Notes under the pieces: model-generated
What the model saw: the letters and a program-made list of their open reading frames with translations, nothing else
What the model was told of the DNA's origin: nothing
Database searches by the model: none
Shown: in pieces, positions 1 through 9,019 of the stretch
Numbering within the stretch: the stretch's first letter is position 1
Layout of the letters: every line of letters starts with the position of its first letter
NCBI GenBank assembly: GCA_963728965.1
Contig: CAVSMH010000012.1
Coordinates: 62,001 to 126,000 of the forward strand
Direction: 5' to 3'
DNA from: DASQZT01 sp963728965
GTDB taxonomy: Bacteria > Acidobacteriota > Terriglobia > Bryobacterales > Bryobacteraceae
Length of the DNA stretch: 64,000 nt
Translations under genes and position numbers: made by a program

Positions 1-896
1 ACCTTGTTGCGGCCGTCGAATACCTTGGGAACATAGACCGGACCGCCCACGCTGGCGGCCTCCAGGTTCTGATTGTGCACGGCGGGTGTGTGAGCCCCAT
101 AGTAAAACCCTTTGGCATTCAGAGCATTGTTGCGAAGCACCCCGAACAGAGTGCCGTGCAGTGCATTAGTGCCCGACTTGGTGGTGTAGTTCATCACCCC
201 GTTGGAGGTCCGCCCGAATTCGGCCGAGTAGGCCCCGGTCTGTACTTTGAATTCCTGAATACCCTCGGCGCTTACCACTCGCATTTGTGGATCGTTGCGA
301 CGTTCGCTCATGGATTCAGCGCCGTCCAATAGCTGGCTGTTGCCGTAGGCGACACCGCCCGCCACTCTCGGTGCGCCCGAGGTGATGTCGGGGTCCGAAG
401 TAATGGTCGCGTTCGCGCCGGGGTTCAGCAGCACAAAAGCGTTGTTGCTCCTCAGCCCTCCGTTCGCAAACAAAGGCAGCCGTTCGATGGCCACGTTCTC
501 CACAACACGGCCGAGATCGCTGCGGTCGGTCTGGAGCAGAGGCGCGGCTCCAGTGACTTCCACCGATTCGGCGATGGTTCCGACTTGCAGCCGCATGTCG
601 ACGCGCGTCGTCGTATTCACCAGCACCTGGACATTGCCGGCGTCGTTCCTCTTGAAGCCCTGTTTCTCCACGCTCACGGAATACTTGCCGACGGGAAGGT
701 AGACGAGGTTGTAGGTTCCATCGCTCGCCGTGACGGTGGCCTGCGATAAACCGGTCGCCGGATTGGTCACCGTAACGGATGCACCGGGCACCGCGGCCAA
801 TGACGCATCTGTAACTGTACCGGTAATTGTCCCCCGGTCCTGAGCGAACGCAAGGGTGAAGGAGAAAAGGAGCGAAAAGAGAAACACCCGGCGCAT
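1..896 (-). CDS. TonB-dependent receptor, Oar-like, N-terminal part (runs off left edge)
   Basis: This is the N-terminal 298 residues of an outer-membrane TonB-dependent receptor; the rest lies beyond base 1. It starts with a signal peptide (MRRVFLFSLLFSFTLAFAQ), then a carboxypeptidase-regulatory-like beta-sandwich (GTITGTVTDASLAAVPGASV, about residues 22-105). The plug domain follows, with typical phrases such as QEFKVQTGAYSAEFGRTSNG and HGTLFGVLRN. Such receptors import large substrates, often glycans or peptides, across the outer membrane; the substrate cannot be read here. The ATG at 896 is preceded by GGGAGGGG about seven bases upstream and by a strong sigma70-type promoter. The neighbouring GH92 mannosidase suggests, but does not prove, glycan use. 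Confidence 0.9.
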   Translation of the reverse strand, partial: MRRVFLFSLLFSFTLAFAQDRGTITGTVTDASLAAVPGASVTVTNPATGLSQATVTASDGTYNLVYLPVGKYSVSVEKQGFKRNDAGNVQVLVNTTTRVDMRLQVGTIAESVEVTGAAPLLQTDRSDLGRVVENVAIERLPLFANGGLRSNNAFVLLNPGANATITSDPDITSGAPRVAGGVAYGNSQLLDGAESMSERRNDPQMRVVSAEGIQEFKVQTGAYSAEFGRTSNGVMNYTTKSGTNALHGTLFGVLRNNALNAKGFYYGAHTPAVHNQNLEAASVGGPVYVPKVFDGRNK

Positions 897-936
897 ACAC
901 TACCCCTCCCTGGCACTGAAATCGAGTCTTGGGGTT

Positions 937-964
937 ATCATATACCGAGTGCCGGGCCTGTCAA
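937..964 (-). promoter_or_regulatory. sigma70-like promoter of the TonB receptor
   Basis: On the minus strand there is a perfect TTGACA (959-964), a 16-base spacer and TATGAT (937-942). The start codon lies about 40 bases downstream at 896, with a good ribosome binding site. This is one of the best promoter matches in the window. It overlaps the proposed start region of the divergent TPR gene. Confidence 0.75.
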
Positions 965-2343
965 GGAAAAAGTTAGTAATCCTCCGGAAAATCGGCGGGC
1001 TGCTCGCGGCGGCAATGCTGAGCGCATTGGCATGGGGCCAAGCCCTGGAAGAAGGTAAGCGTGCCTTCGATGCCGGCAACTACGCGGAGGCCGCCCGTTT
1101 ATTCGAGAAAGCCCACCAGTCCTCTCCCCGCTGCGACATTCTCTTCTTCCTGGGATTGGCGCGCTATCGACAGAAACAGCCGGGTGCGGCGCTGATTGCA
1201 TTCCAATCCGCGGTGCAATGTGATCCCACGCTGGTGAACGCGCACCTGGCGATGGCGGAGGCATACGCGGAGAGAGGTAATCGCGATGAAGCGCTCAAGG
1301 CGTTCACCCGTGTGCTGAGCCTAGCGCCGGGGAACGCCGCCGCGCTGCGCGGTGCGGCATCCATTTACCTGGACCTTCAGCATCCCGCGCAGGCTCGCCC
1401 CCTCCTGGAGGCGCTGGTTCGGGTGGATGCCGGCGACCCGCAGGCTCACGCGGATTTGGGCGCCGTGTACTTCGCGGACGGGAACCAGGACGGCGCCGAG
1501 GCCCAGTTCCGAGAGGCTCTGCGCCTGAAGCCTGCCCAGCCTTCCGCACTGATGGGATTAGGCTACATCTACGTCCGCAAGGGGGAGGATGACAAAGCCA
1601 TTCCTTTCCTTCAGAAGGCAGCCGGTACGAGCCCCCGAGAGTACAAGCCCCACTTTCTGCTGGGCTCGGCGTACAATCACCTGGGCCGCGACCTTGAGGC
1701 AGCTGCCGAGTTCGAGACTGCTTTGCGGCTGGGGAGCAATGACCCCGAAGTGTACTATCAACTGGCGCGCGCGTACGGCAAGTTGGGACGGCAGGCGGAC
1801 CGCCGCCAGGCCCTTGCCCGCTTCTCGGAGGTGACGCGGAGATCCAATCAGGACATCGATGCCCAGCGTAGCGCGCTCAAACTCACGGAGCAGGCCAAGT
1901 CCCTGGTGGATGCCGGCGATCTGCAGGCCGCCGCGGCGCGCCTGGAAGAGGCACGCGTGCTGCGGCCGTCCGACGACAAGATTCTGTTTCGCCTCGCGGG
2001 CCTGTATTTTGACCTGGGACACCTCGACGTCGCGCGCGACTACGCGCAGGAGGCCATCAGCCTGGCTCCTTCCGAATGGTTGTACCACTATCTGCTCGGC
2101 TTGATCGAAAAGGGCTCCAAACGCTGGAAGCAGGCCCGGACCAGCCTCGATCTGGCGGCGAAGCTGAATCCATCCGCGGCGGAAGTACACAACGCGCTGG
2201 GCGAGTTGGCACTGGCACAGAAGGAGCCGGCGGCCGCCGTGGCCAGCTTCCAGCGTGCCATCGAACTGGATCCCCGGCAGCAGGCCTACCGCGACCATCT
2301 CGCGGCTGCCACGCGAGCGGCGGCGCGGTCACAACGGCCGTGA
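949..2343 (+). CDS. TPR-repeat protein, exported
   Basis: This is a tetratricopeptide-repeat protein of about 464 residues. The repeats follow the usual pattern (for example AFDAGNYAEAARLFEKAHQ, LVNAHLAMAEAYAERGNRDEALKAF and PAQPSALMGLGYIYVRKGEDDKAIPFL) and fill almost the whole chain. The start is uncertain. GTG at 949 gives a positively charged n-region and a hydrophobic stretch ending in LSALAWGQ, which reads as a signal peptide; an ATG at 1015 would remove most of it. No clear ribosome binding site is seen. TPR proteins act as protein-protein scaffolds; no partner can be named. Its 3' end overlaps the convergent GH92 gene by 15 bases. Confidence 0.85.
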   Translation: MPGLSRKKLVILRKIGGLLAAAMLSALAWGQALEEGKRAFDAGNYAEAARLFEKAHQSSPRCDILFFLGLARYRQKQPGAALIAFQSAVQCDPTLVNAHLAMAEAYAERGNRDEALKAFTRVLSLAPGNAAALRGAASIYLDLQHPAQARPLLEALVRVDAGDPQAHADLGAVYFADGNQDGAEAQFREALRLKPAQPSALMGLGYIYVRKGEDDKAIPFLQKAAGTSPREYKPHFLLGSAYNHLGRDLEAAAEFETALRLGSNDPEVYYQLARAYGKLGRQADRRQALARFSEVTRRSNQDIDAQRSALKLTEQAKSLVDAGDLQAAAARLEEARVLRPSDDKILFRLAGLYFDLGHLDVARDYAQEAISLAPSEWLYHYLLGLIEKGSKRWKQARTSLDLAAKLNPSAAEVHNALGELALAQKEPAAAVASFQRAIELDPRQQAYRDHLAAATRAAARSQRP

Positions 2344-4686
2344 CATGGATGGCGGCGCGGCATCGGGTGCGGCGCCCCAAGTCTTGTTCGGCGCCGGCCC
2401 CATTTGGAACACCAGCTTTCCACCGTTGGCCATGTCGGCGTGACTGAACCAAGGCTTATTCCAAGGCTTGCCATTCAGTGTCGCGGACTGGATGTAGATG
2501 TTCTTCTCCGAATTGTTGTTGGCGACGATCACGAAGTCCTTCCCGGTGCCCAGGTGGATGGTCACTTCGCCAAAGAGCGGGCTGCCGATGATGTAATCGG
2601 GTGAGGCCGGATCCACTGTGTAGAAGCCCATGGCGCTCAACACGTACCAGGACGACGTCGAACCCTGGTCGTCCATGCCGGGAAATCCCAGCCCGTACTG
2701 ATCGCTTCCGTACAACATCTTCAGGATCTTGCGCGTGATTTCCTGGGTCTTCCAGGGCTGGCCGCCCCAGGCATAGTAATAGGCGGTCTGTTGATCCGGC
2801 TGATTGCCCTGCACGTACTGGCCGACCATTCCCGTGCAATCCCGGCAGATGCCTTTGGGGTGGTAAGGCGTATGGAAGAATTCGTCCAGCTTGGCATCGA
2901 ACTTCTCCCGGCCGCCGAGCAGGTTGATCAGGCCCTGCACGTCATGAGGCACCAGCCATAGCGTGGACCAGCCCGAGGCTTCCTTCATCATGAAGTTGTA
3001 ATACGGCTCCCGGGGGTCGAACGGCGAAATCCAGTTGCCATCGGCCGTCTTGCCGCGCATAAAGCCCACCGACGAATCGAACGAGTTCTGGTAGTTGTGC
3101 GCCCGCTTGAGAAACATCTGGTAGTCGTCCTGTTTGCCGAGCTTCTGCGCGTAAGTGGCAAGGCTGTAGTCGTCCCAGCTATATTCCAGAGTTTTGGCGG
3201 CGCCCGCATTGCCGGCGGCATACGGCGGGCTGGGGTTGCGGGGCGGAATGATATCGGAAACCCATCCCTTTTCGAGGTACTCCGCCAGGTTCCGCCGTGG
3301 GCCTTTGGTGTCGGTGGCGTTCTTGCGCAGGTATTCGTAAGCGCCTTCCCAGTCGAACTGGAGGCCGCGCTGCCAGTCCCCCAGGTACATCAACACCCCG
3401 TGGTCTCCATGGAAGGAGGTCTGCATATACCCGGTCTCGCGGGCCATATCGAGCGTGGAGCGGAGTATATCGAGTTTGGTGTCCGGTTCGAGCAGGGTCA
3501 GCAGGACAATCTGGTTGCGGCCCGTATCCCAGAAGGGAACGGGCCCGTAGCGGTCGTGATCGGCCACGTGCATCTGGCCGTCCAGCGCGCGGAATTCTTC
3601 GCCCTTCCGGGCCACCAGACGCGGGCTGGCGAAGGAGTGAAACAGGTTGGAGTAGAACAGCATGCGCTCGTGTTCCGTGCCGCCCTTGACTTCTACCTGG
3701 TCCAGTTTTTTCGCCCAGGCTGCTTCCGCCTGTTTCCTGATGCCGTCGAAACTCCAACCCGGGCTTTCCGCTTCGAGGTGCTTCCGGGCGTTTTCATAAC
3801 TGTCCGCCGCCGCCACCTTGACGAGGATCGTTTCGCCTTCGGCCGTGACGAAGTCCAGGTGGGCACCGGCGTAGTTGCCGCTCTCGGATCGCGAATCCGC
3901 GGAGACGGTATCCGACCCGATCAGCGACCCCCTGCCTCCCTGGGCCGACGGATTCTGATGGAAAGTACCGAACGACTGGAAAGGCTTCGAGAACTCGGCC
4001 ACGAAAAAGGTCCGGGCGGTTCCCCGCATCGAGGTCCCCGAAACCTGCCCCCGCATGCCGCGTTGGGCTTCCCCGCGGACGGTGCGATCGCCGACGATCT
4101 CGAGGCTGCCTCCCGCGCGGCCGAGATCCAGAATGACGTGAGATTTTTCCGATTTGGGAAACGTGAATCGAAGGAGCCCAGTCCAGGTAGACGCTGTGAG
4201 CTCGACTTTGACCTTAAAATCGTCCAGGTAGACGGTGTAATAGCCGGGCGTAGCTTTCTCCCGCGCTTTGTTGTACACGGAGGAAGTGCGTTCGGGCGGC
4301 ACGGTCCAATTCCCGACGACGGGCATCACTACCATTCCCGGCATTCCGCCTGAAAACCCCAGCATGCTGCGGTGCGTATAGTTATACGACATGCCCACGC
4401 CGGCCGAGTACGACACATCGAGGTTTTTATTGATCGGGCTGAGATTTGTCGATCCATGCGGCAGCACCGCTCCGGGCGAGGTCATACCCGTGTAGAGCTC
4501 TTCGCCGGGTGGTGGAGCGTTGCCGATCAGTGTCGGATCGTCCAGGGGCGCGGTTCCGACCAACGCGTTCACGTATTCGATGGGACTTCTGCGACTGCCC
4601 TGGAAACTCAGGGCAACTACGGATCCAATCGAAAGCAACGCCAGAGACTGGAAAAATCTCGACCGGAGTATCCTGCTATGGTTCAC
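2329..4686 (-). CDS. GH92 family alpha-mannosidase, secreted
   Basis: This 785-residue glycoside hydrolase belongs to family 92, the calcium-dependent exo-acting alpha-mannosidases. An N-terminal signal peptide (about residues 1-28) is followed by the beta-sandwich domain (NALVGTAPLDDP, PHGSTNLSPINKN) and the (alpha/alpha)6 catalytic domain. Family landmarks near the C-terminus are GNQPDQQTAYYYAWGGQPWK, GMDDQGSTSSWYVLSAMGFY and the IIGSPLF segment. The paired acidic residues in GMDDQG sit where the family has its general base. The start is GTG at 4686, preceded by AGGGAGGGAG. It probably trims mannose from glycoproteins or fungal and plant glycans outside the cytoplasm. Confidence 0.92.
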   Translation of the reverse strand: MNHSRILRSRFFQSLALLSIGSVVALSFQGSRRSPIEYVNALVGTAPLDDPTLIGNAPPPGEELYTGMTSPGAVLPHGSTNLSPINKNLDVSYSAGVGMSYNYTHRSMLGFSGGMPGMVVMPVVGNWTVPPERTSSVYNKAREKATPGYYTVYLDDFKVKVELTASTWTGLLRFTFPKSEKSHVILDLGRAGGSLEIVGDRTVRGEAQRGMRGQVSGTSMRGTARTFFVAEFSKPFQSFGTFHQNPSAQGGRGSLIGSDTVSADSRSESGNYAGAHLDFVTAEGETILVKVAAADSYENARKHLEAESPGWSFDGIRKQAEAAWAKKLDQVEVKGGTEHERMLFYSNLFHSFASPRLVARKGEEFRALDGQMHVADHDRYGPVPFWDTGRNQIVLLTLLEPDTKLDILRSTLDMARETGYMQTSFHGDHGVLMYLGDWQRGLQFDWEGAYEYLRKNATDTKGPRRNLAEYLEKGWVSDIIPPRNPSPPYAAGNAGAAKTLEYSWDDYSLATYAQKLGKQDDYQMFLKRAHNYQNSFDSSVGFMRGKTADGNWISPFDPREPYYNFMMKEASGWSTLWLVPHDVQGLINLLGGREKFDAKLDEFFHTPYHPKGICRDCTGMVGQYVQGNQPDQQTAYYYAWGGQPWKTQEITRKILKMLYGSDQYGLGFPGMDDQGSTSSWYVLSAMGFYTVDPASPDYIIGSPLFGEVTIHLGTGKDFVIVANNNSEKNIYIQSATLNGKPWNKPWFSHADMANGGKLVFQMGPAPNKTWGAAPDAAPPSMSRPL

Positions 4687-4884
4687 GGCTCCCTCCCTTG
4701 CTGCACCATCCGGTTCCCGAGCCTTGTCGGGCCGCCAGACTCATGTCGGATGCTGCTAGGTGGATTGTGAGTACGTCTCGGGCGATATGTCAAGCGGCGG
4801 GGATCGGCGGGTCTGCATGGCAGTGCGGCCCCACCGTATGAGTTTTTACAGCCGCGCTGCGCCGAGTTCACCGACAATGAGAAC

Positions 4885-5355
4885 GTGCGAAAGACCATCA
4901 CTCCTGAAATCCTCCGGGATTCGAACCCGAGCGGAGAGTGGATCAACCTCAGCCAGATGGCTTCGGTCGAAATCACGTCGGAAGATCCCGATTACCCGAT
5001 CGAAGGGGCATTGGACTGTCAAAGCGGGCGCGGATGGCGCGCTGCCGCCGCTGGAGATCAGCGGATTCGAATTGTGTTCGATGCGCCGAAGGTGGTGCGG
5101 AGGATCCAACTGCGTTTCCGCGAACCCGCCGTCGAGCGGATGCAGGAGTTTGCGCTGCGCTGGACCGGCGCCGACGCCCGGCCGAGGGCCATTGTTCGAC
5201 AGCAATTCAACTTCAGTCCTTCCGGCGCGACCACGGAAGTGGAAGATTACCACGTCGATCTCGAAGGGGTTCTGTCGCTGGAACTGGAGATCCGGCCGGG
5301 ATTGAATGGTAGCGCGGTGGCGAGCCTGGACTGCTGGCACATAGCCGGCAGTTGA
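4885..5355 (+). CDS. Small beta-sandwich protein (carbohydrate-binding/discoidin-like), start in doubt
   Basis: The GTG at 4885 gives 156 residues with alternating strands (IRIVFDAPKVVRRIQLRFRE, EVEDYHVDLEGVLSLELEI) that resemble a discoidin or carbohydrate-binding fold. The function is not known. Coding character clearly continues upstream in the same frame as YEFLQPRCAEFTDNEN (4837-4884), but that stretch has no ATG, GTG or TTG. An ATG at 4838 is out of frame; one extra T in the T5 run at 4843-4847 would join it to this frame as MSFLQPRCAEF. So the true protein is probably about 16 residues longer, and the assembly or the gene carries a one-base loss (see findings). Confidence 0.75.
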   Translation: MRKTITPEILRDSNPSGEWINLSQMASVEITSEDPDYPIEGALDCQSGRGWRAAAAGDQRIRIVFDAPKVVRRIQLRFREPAVERMQEFALRWTGADARPRAIVRQQFNFSPSGATTEVEDYHVDLEGVLSLELEIRPGLNGSAVASLDCWHIAGS

Positions 5356-5399
5356 GACCTTCCGAAATCGGCAGGCGGTTGTTATAGTTCTAGTGCCCC

Positions 5400-5765
5400 A
5401 TGTCCGAGCCCAAGAACCCACTCGCCCGGCTGGATCGCCAGGAACTGCTGTGGCTGACCGGCATTCTAAAAGATGCCTGCCGCGAACGGCTGGAAAAGAA
5501 CCGCGTGAGCCTGGCTTTCGAGGAGCGCCTCTACGAGCGCGGACCGGTGGAGGGACGGCTCGATCCCCGGCCATTCCTCAAGATTTGGGAACCGCGCTAT
5601 CAGAAACTCCTGGCAGCGGCGACGGAGTTACACGCCATGCTCGAAGCGGAGGAAGCAGAGTCCCTGGCCCGGTCCTTGCGGGATCAGTTCAAAAGGAAGG
5701 CGGTGCGGCGCCGCGGTCCAGCCTCGACACAGGCAGAGACGGGGCGCAAGGCCCGGTCGCGATAG
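5400..5765 (+). CDS. Conserved hypothetical protein, 121 aa
   Basis: This small, highly charged, mostly helical cytoplasmic protein (MSEPKNPLARLDRQELLWLT...) has no signal peptide or membrane segment and ends in a basic tail (RRRGPASTQAETGRKARSR). I do not recognise a family. It begins 44 bases after the beta-sandwich gene and ends 60 bases before folD. A TATAGT hexamer at 5383-5388 sits 11 bases before the ATG and no ribosome binding site is seen. Amino-acid use and codon bias match its neighbours, so it is probably real. Confidence 0.75.
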   Translation: MSEPKNPLARLDRQELLWLTGILKDACRERLEKNRVSLAFEERLYERGPVEGRLDPRPFLKIWEPRYQKLLAAATELHAMLEAEEAESLARSLRDQFKRKAVRRRGPASTQAETGRKARSR

Positions 5766-5825
5766 CTGACCAGCGGCAGGCGCCGTTGCGGCCGGGGAGA
5801 AGCGGGGAGCTATGATTGAAAAGCA

Positions 5826-6746
5826 ATGGCCCAAATTCTCGACGGGATCCGTGTCCGTGATGAAATCAAAAGCGAATTGCGGCCGCGGGTGTTGGAACTG
5901 GCGCGGAAAGGACGCCCGCCCGGATTGGCGGTGGTGCTGGTGGGGCATAACCCGGCTTCCGAGATCTACGTCCGCAACAAGGTTAAGGCCTGTGAGGAAC
6001 TGGGCATCTACTCCGCGAGCCTGACGCCGCCGGAGTCGATCACTACAGAAAAATTGGTCGGAATCGTCGCGGAGCTCAATGCCCGCCGGGATATCGACGG
6101 CATCCTGGTACAGCTTCCCCTGCCGCGGGCGGTGGATGCCAAGCGGGTTCTCATGGCGGTGGCACCCGCCAAGGATGCGGATGGCATCCATCCCTGCAAC
6201 GTCGGAAATCTCGTGGCTGGACTGCCTGGTCCGCGCGCCTGCACGCCCGCTGGCATTCTGGAATTGCTCAAGCGCTACGGCATTCCGGTGGCGGGAAAGC
6301 GCGCGGTGGTGGTGGGGCGCAGCGATATCGTTGGAAAACCGGTGGCCTTTCTTTTATTGCATGAGCACGCCACGGTCACGATTTGCCATTCGAAGACCGT
6401 CGATCTGCCGGCCGTGTGCCGCGAGGCCGATATCCTGGTGGCGGCGATGGGCCGCCCGGCGATGATTACGGCCGATTATTTGAAATCGGGCGCCACGGTG
6501 ATTGATGTCGGAATGAACCGGTTGGACAGCCGCGCGGAAGTGGCGCGCATTTTCCGGAACTCACCGGAAAAACTCGCGTCTTTCGAGAAGAGGGGGAGTG
6601 TCCTGACGGGCGACGTGCATCCGCTCGACGTCCTCGAAAAGGCCGGGGCGTATACACCGGTTCCGGGGGGAGTGGGGCCGCTGACGATCGCCATGCTGAT
6701 GGCCAACACGGTGGCTTCCGCGGAGCGGCGGACCGCTGTATGTTGA
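5826..6746 (+). CDS. folD: Bifunctional methylenetetrahydrofolate dehydrogenase / methenyltetrahydrofolate cyclohydrolase
   Basis: FolD interconverts 5,10-methylene-, 5,10-methenyl- and 10-formyl-tetrahydrofolate with NADP in the cytosol. It thus feeds one-carbon units to purine synthesis (purH is in this window). The 306-residue length is close to the family norm. The catalytic Tyr48/Lys52 pair lies in EIYVRNKVKACEELGI. The dinucleotide-binding region reads AVVVGRSDIVGKPVAFLLL, and the family signature PGGVGPLTIAMLMANT closes the chain. The ATG at 5826 is preceded at some distance by GGGGAGC. Its last seven bases overlap coaE. Confidence 0.97.
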   Translation: MAQILDGIRVRDEIKSELRPRVLELARKGRPPGLAVVLVGHNPASEIYVRNKVKACEELGIYSASLTPPESITTEKLVGIVAELNARRDIDGILVQLPLPRAVDAKRVLMAVAPAKDADGIHPCNVGNLVAGLPGPRACTPAGILELLKRYGIPVAGKRAVVVGRSDIVGKPVAFLLLHEHATVTICHSKTVDLPAVCREADILVAAMGRPAMITADYLKSGATVIDVGMNRLDSRAEVARIFRNSPEKLASFEKRGSVLTGDVHPLDVLEKAGAYTPVPGGVGPLTIAMLMANTVASAERRTAVC

Positions 6747-7345
6747 AGGTAGGGCTTACCGGTGGGCTCGCTTGCGGAAAGTCGTTTGTGGGGCAGGCGT
6801 TCGCCGCGCTGGGGTGTTTCGTGATTCAGGCCGATGAGTTGGGGCATGCGGTACTGTCTCCGGGCGGAGAAGCGTATCAATCCGTGATCGCCGAATTTGG
6901 GAAGGAGATTGTAGGCAACGCCGGCGAGATCGACCGGCGGGCGCTGGCGGAGAGGGTGTTCGGCGCCCCCGAGAGACTGGCTCGGCTCAACCGCCTGGTG
7001 CACCCGCCGGTGGTTCGCCGCGAGGAGGAGTTGCTGGCCGAATTTGCCGCCCGCGCGCCGCACGGTATCGCCATCGTGGAGGCGGCGATCCTGATCGAGA
7101 CCGGCAGTTACCAGCGGTTCGATCGCATCATTCTGGTGACCTGCGCGGAACCGCAGCAGGTGGAGCGCGCCATGCGGCGGGATGGCGCGTTGGAGGCGGA
7201 CGTACGTGCCCGGATCAGCCGGCAGATGCTGCTGGCCGAGAAACGGAAATTTGCCGATTTCGTCATAGATACATCCGGAGAAAAACAAGAAGCGCTGCGG
7301 CAGACCCGAGCCGTTTACGAAGCGTTACGGAGCATCGAAGCATGA
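6740..7345 (+). CDS. coaE: Dephospho-CoA kinase
   Basis: CoaE catalyses the last step of coenzyme A synthesis, ATP-dependent phosphorylation of the ribose 3'-hydroxyl of dephospho-CoA. The 201-residue protein opens with the P-loop GLTGGLACGKS (residues 5-15), followed by ADELGH, the usual CoA-binding aspartate region. The lid segment contains RISRQML. The ATG at 6740 overlaps folD by seven bases, and its stop overlaps the next gene as ATGA, so the three genes are translated as one unit. Confidence 0.96.
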   Translation: MLKVGLTGGLACGKSFVGQAFAALGCFVIQADELGHAVLSPGGEAYQSVIAEFGKEIVGNAGEIDRRALAERVFGAPERLARLNRLVHPPVVRREEELLAEFAARAPHGIAIVEAAILIETGSYQRFDRIILVTCAEPQQVERAMRRDGALEADVRARISRQMLLAEKRKFADFVIDTSGEKQEALRQTRAVYEALRSIEA

Positions 7346-8490
7346 GAATCCTGCGACCATTTGTCTGGGCCGCCGTCATGGTGGCGGCCTTTCTTTACCT
7401 CACCTCGGAAACGCGTTGGGACCTCGGCCAGGTGTTCCGCCCCGCGGCGCGCCTGTGGAGCGCGCCGGCCTCCGCGGCGACGGCGGGCGTCTATACGGCG
7501 GACGAGCAGAACAATATCGAAATCTATCGTAACGCGCGCGAAGCGACCGTGAATATCACGTCGATCGTGTACCAGCAGGACTGGTTTTGGGGAAATACGT
7601 ATGAGGGAAAAGGCGCCGGGTCGGGATTTATCGTCAGCCCCAACGGGGAAATCCTGACAAACTACCACGTGGTGAACGGCACCGCGCAACTGACGGTGAC
7701 CACGCAGGACAAGAAATCGTACAAGGCACGGGTGTTGTTTCAGGACCCGCGCAACGATCTGGCGCTGATTAAGATCGACGCCGGCCGGAAACTCCCGGCA
7801 CTGCACCTGGGCGATTCCGATGGGCTGAGCGTGGGCCAGAAGGTGTTGGCCATCGGCAATCCGTTCGGCATTTTCGGCGGCACGCTGACCACGGGGGTGG
7901 TGAGTTCGCTGGGGCGCACCATCCAGACCGAAGACAACCGCGAAATGGAGGGCATGATCCAGACCGACGCGGCCATCAATCCGGGGAACAGCGGCGGCCC
8001 GCTGCTGGATTCGCGCGGCAACGTGATCGGCATCAATACCGCCATTTACGGGCCGCAGGGAAACATCGGGCTGGGGTTTGCCATGCCCATCAATCGGGCC
8101 AAATCGCGGCTCGACGAGTACACCCAGCGGGGCCACATCTCGCGGCCGGTGTTGGGGATCTCCACGTGGTATGTGAGCGGCGATATCGCCGAACTGCTCG
8201 AGTTGCCGGTTTCGGGCGGGTTGCTGATCCGCCGGGTGGACCCGGGCACGCCCGCCGAACAGGCCGGCCTGCGCGGACCCACCCGCTTCGCGGTGCGCTA
8301 CAACTACCGCCTGCCCGTGGGGGCCGACCTGATTACCGAAGTGGAGGGCCAGCCCGTGGAGGGACCCGAAACCCTGGATCGCGTGATGAACCGCAAACGG
8401 GGTGGGGATCCGTTGAATCTAACCATCTTTCGCGCCGGGCGATCGATCAACGTGCAGGTGAAGCTGGCAGAAGCTCCGGAACGAATGTGA
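7342..8490 (+). CDS. HtrA/DegP-type serine protease with PDZ domain
   Basis: This 382-residue S1C protease is anchored or exported by one N-terminal hydrophobic segment (residues about 5-22). The trypsin-like domain carries the His in LTNYHVVNG, the Asp in PRNDLALIKID and the Ser in NPGNSGGPLLD. A single PDZ domain follows (about 265-375; GGLLIRRVDPGTPAEQAGL). It probably degrades or refolds misfolded envelope proteins under stress. Its start overlaps coaE by four bases (ATGA). One PDZ domain makes it closer to DegS/HhoB-type than to DegP with two. Confidence 0.95.
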   Translation: MRILRPFVWAAVMVAAFLYLTSETRWDLGQVFRPAARLWSAPASAATAGVYTADEQNNIEIYRNAREATVNITSIVYQQDWFWGNTYEGKGAGSGFIVSPNGEILTNYHVVNGTAQLTVTTQDKKSYKARVLFQDPRNDLALIKIDAGRKLPALHLGDSDGLSVGQKVLAIGNPFGIFGGTLTTGVVSSLGRTIQTEDNREMEGMIQTDAAINPGNSGGPLLDSRGNVIGINTAIYGPQGNIGLGFAMPINRAKSRLDEYTQRGHISRPVLGISTWYVSGDIAELLELPVSGGLLIRRVDPGTPAEQAGLRGPTRFAVRYNYRLPVGADLITEVEGQPVEGPETLDRVMNRKRGGDPLNLTIFRAGRSINVQVKLAEAPERM

Positions 8491-8603
8491 GCTGGGCGCG
8501 TCGAGGTAGTCCTCCGATTACGAAAGCGCCGGCCGGTAGCCATAGGCAACCTGCGGCAGCGGCGGAAAAGTTCCGGTAGTCGAGATTCAGACGGAATGAG
8601 ACC

Positions 8604-8831
8604 CTATGCCACGGCTGTGTTCTTGGGGGGAGCACCGGCAGTGGCGGCCACGATCTTGTTCTTGCTCCCCGGCGGCCGGCCCCGACGTTTGATTCCCAAA
8701 TCCGCCATCCAGGAGGGCGGCCTGCCGCGGCGCCTGCCACGGCCCCTCGCCAGCCGTTCCAGGCTGACGATGGCTTCTTCGATCTGCTGCCGCTCTTCTC
8801 TTAATTCCGTCAGTATCTTGCTAACGTCCAT
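8604..8831 (-). CDS. Small AT-hook-like DNA-binding protein
   Basis: The 75-residue protein has an N-terminal amphipathic helix or coiled coil (LREERQQIEEAIVSLERLA) and two AT-hook cores, RGRPP at residues 35-39 and 50-54, each in an Arg/Lys-rich setting. AT-hooks bind the minor groove of AT-rich DNA, so this may be a nucleoid-associated protein; that is inference from motif and size. The ATG at 8831 is preceded by GGAGGG. The 190 bases upstream are clearly more AT-rich than the surroundings and could be an autoregulatory target. Confidence 0.8.
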   Translation of the reverse strand: MDVSKILTELREERQQIEEAIVSLERLARGRGRRRGRPPSWMADLGIKRRGRPPGSKNKIVAATAGAPPKNTAVA

Positions 8832-9019
8832 CGGGGGACCCTCCAGTCCGGCTGCATGTGGTGCTGACCTCCGTCGCCTGCCGAAATCTCAAGGAATCTC
8901 TTAATCAAACCAAAGCCAATTTAATTCTCGCGCCAAACCGGTGCATTTTCAAGACAGGAATTCGATTCATTAACTAAAGAACAGATCTAATTCGTACTGA
9001 ATTGTGCGTTGAAGCACGA

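Noticed and set aside
316..900. 194-codon minus-strand frame at the left edge
   Set aside because: The frame starting at 896 gives the TonB receptor sequence; this one is a shadow.
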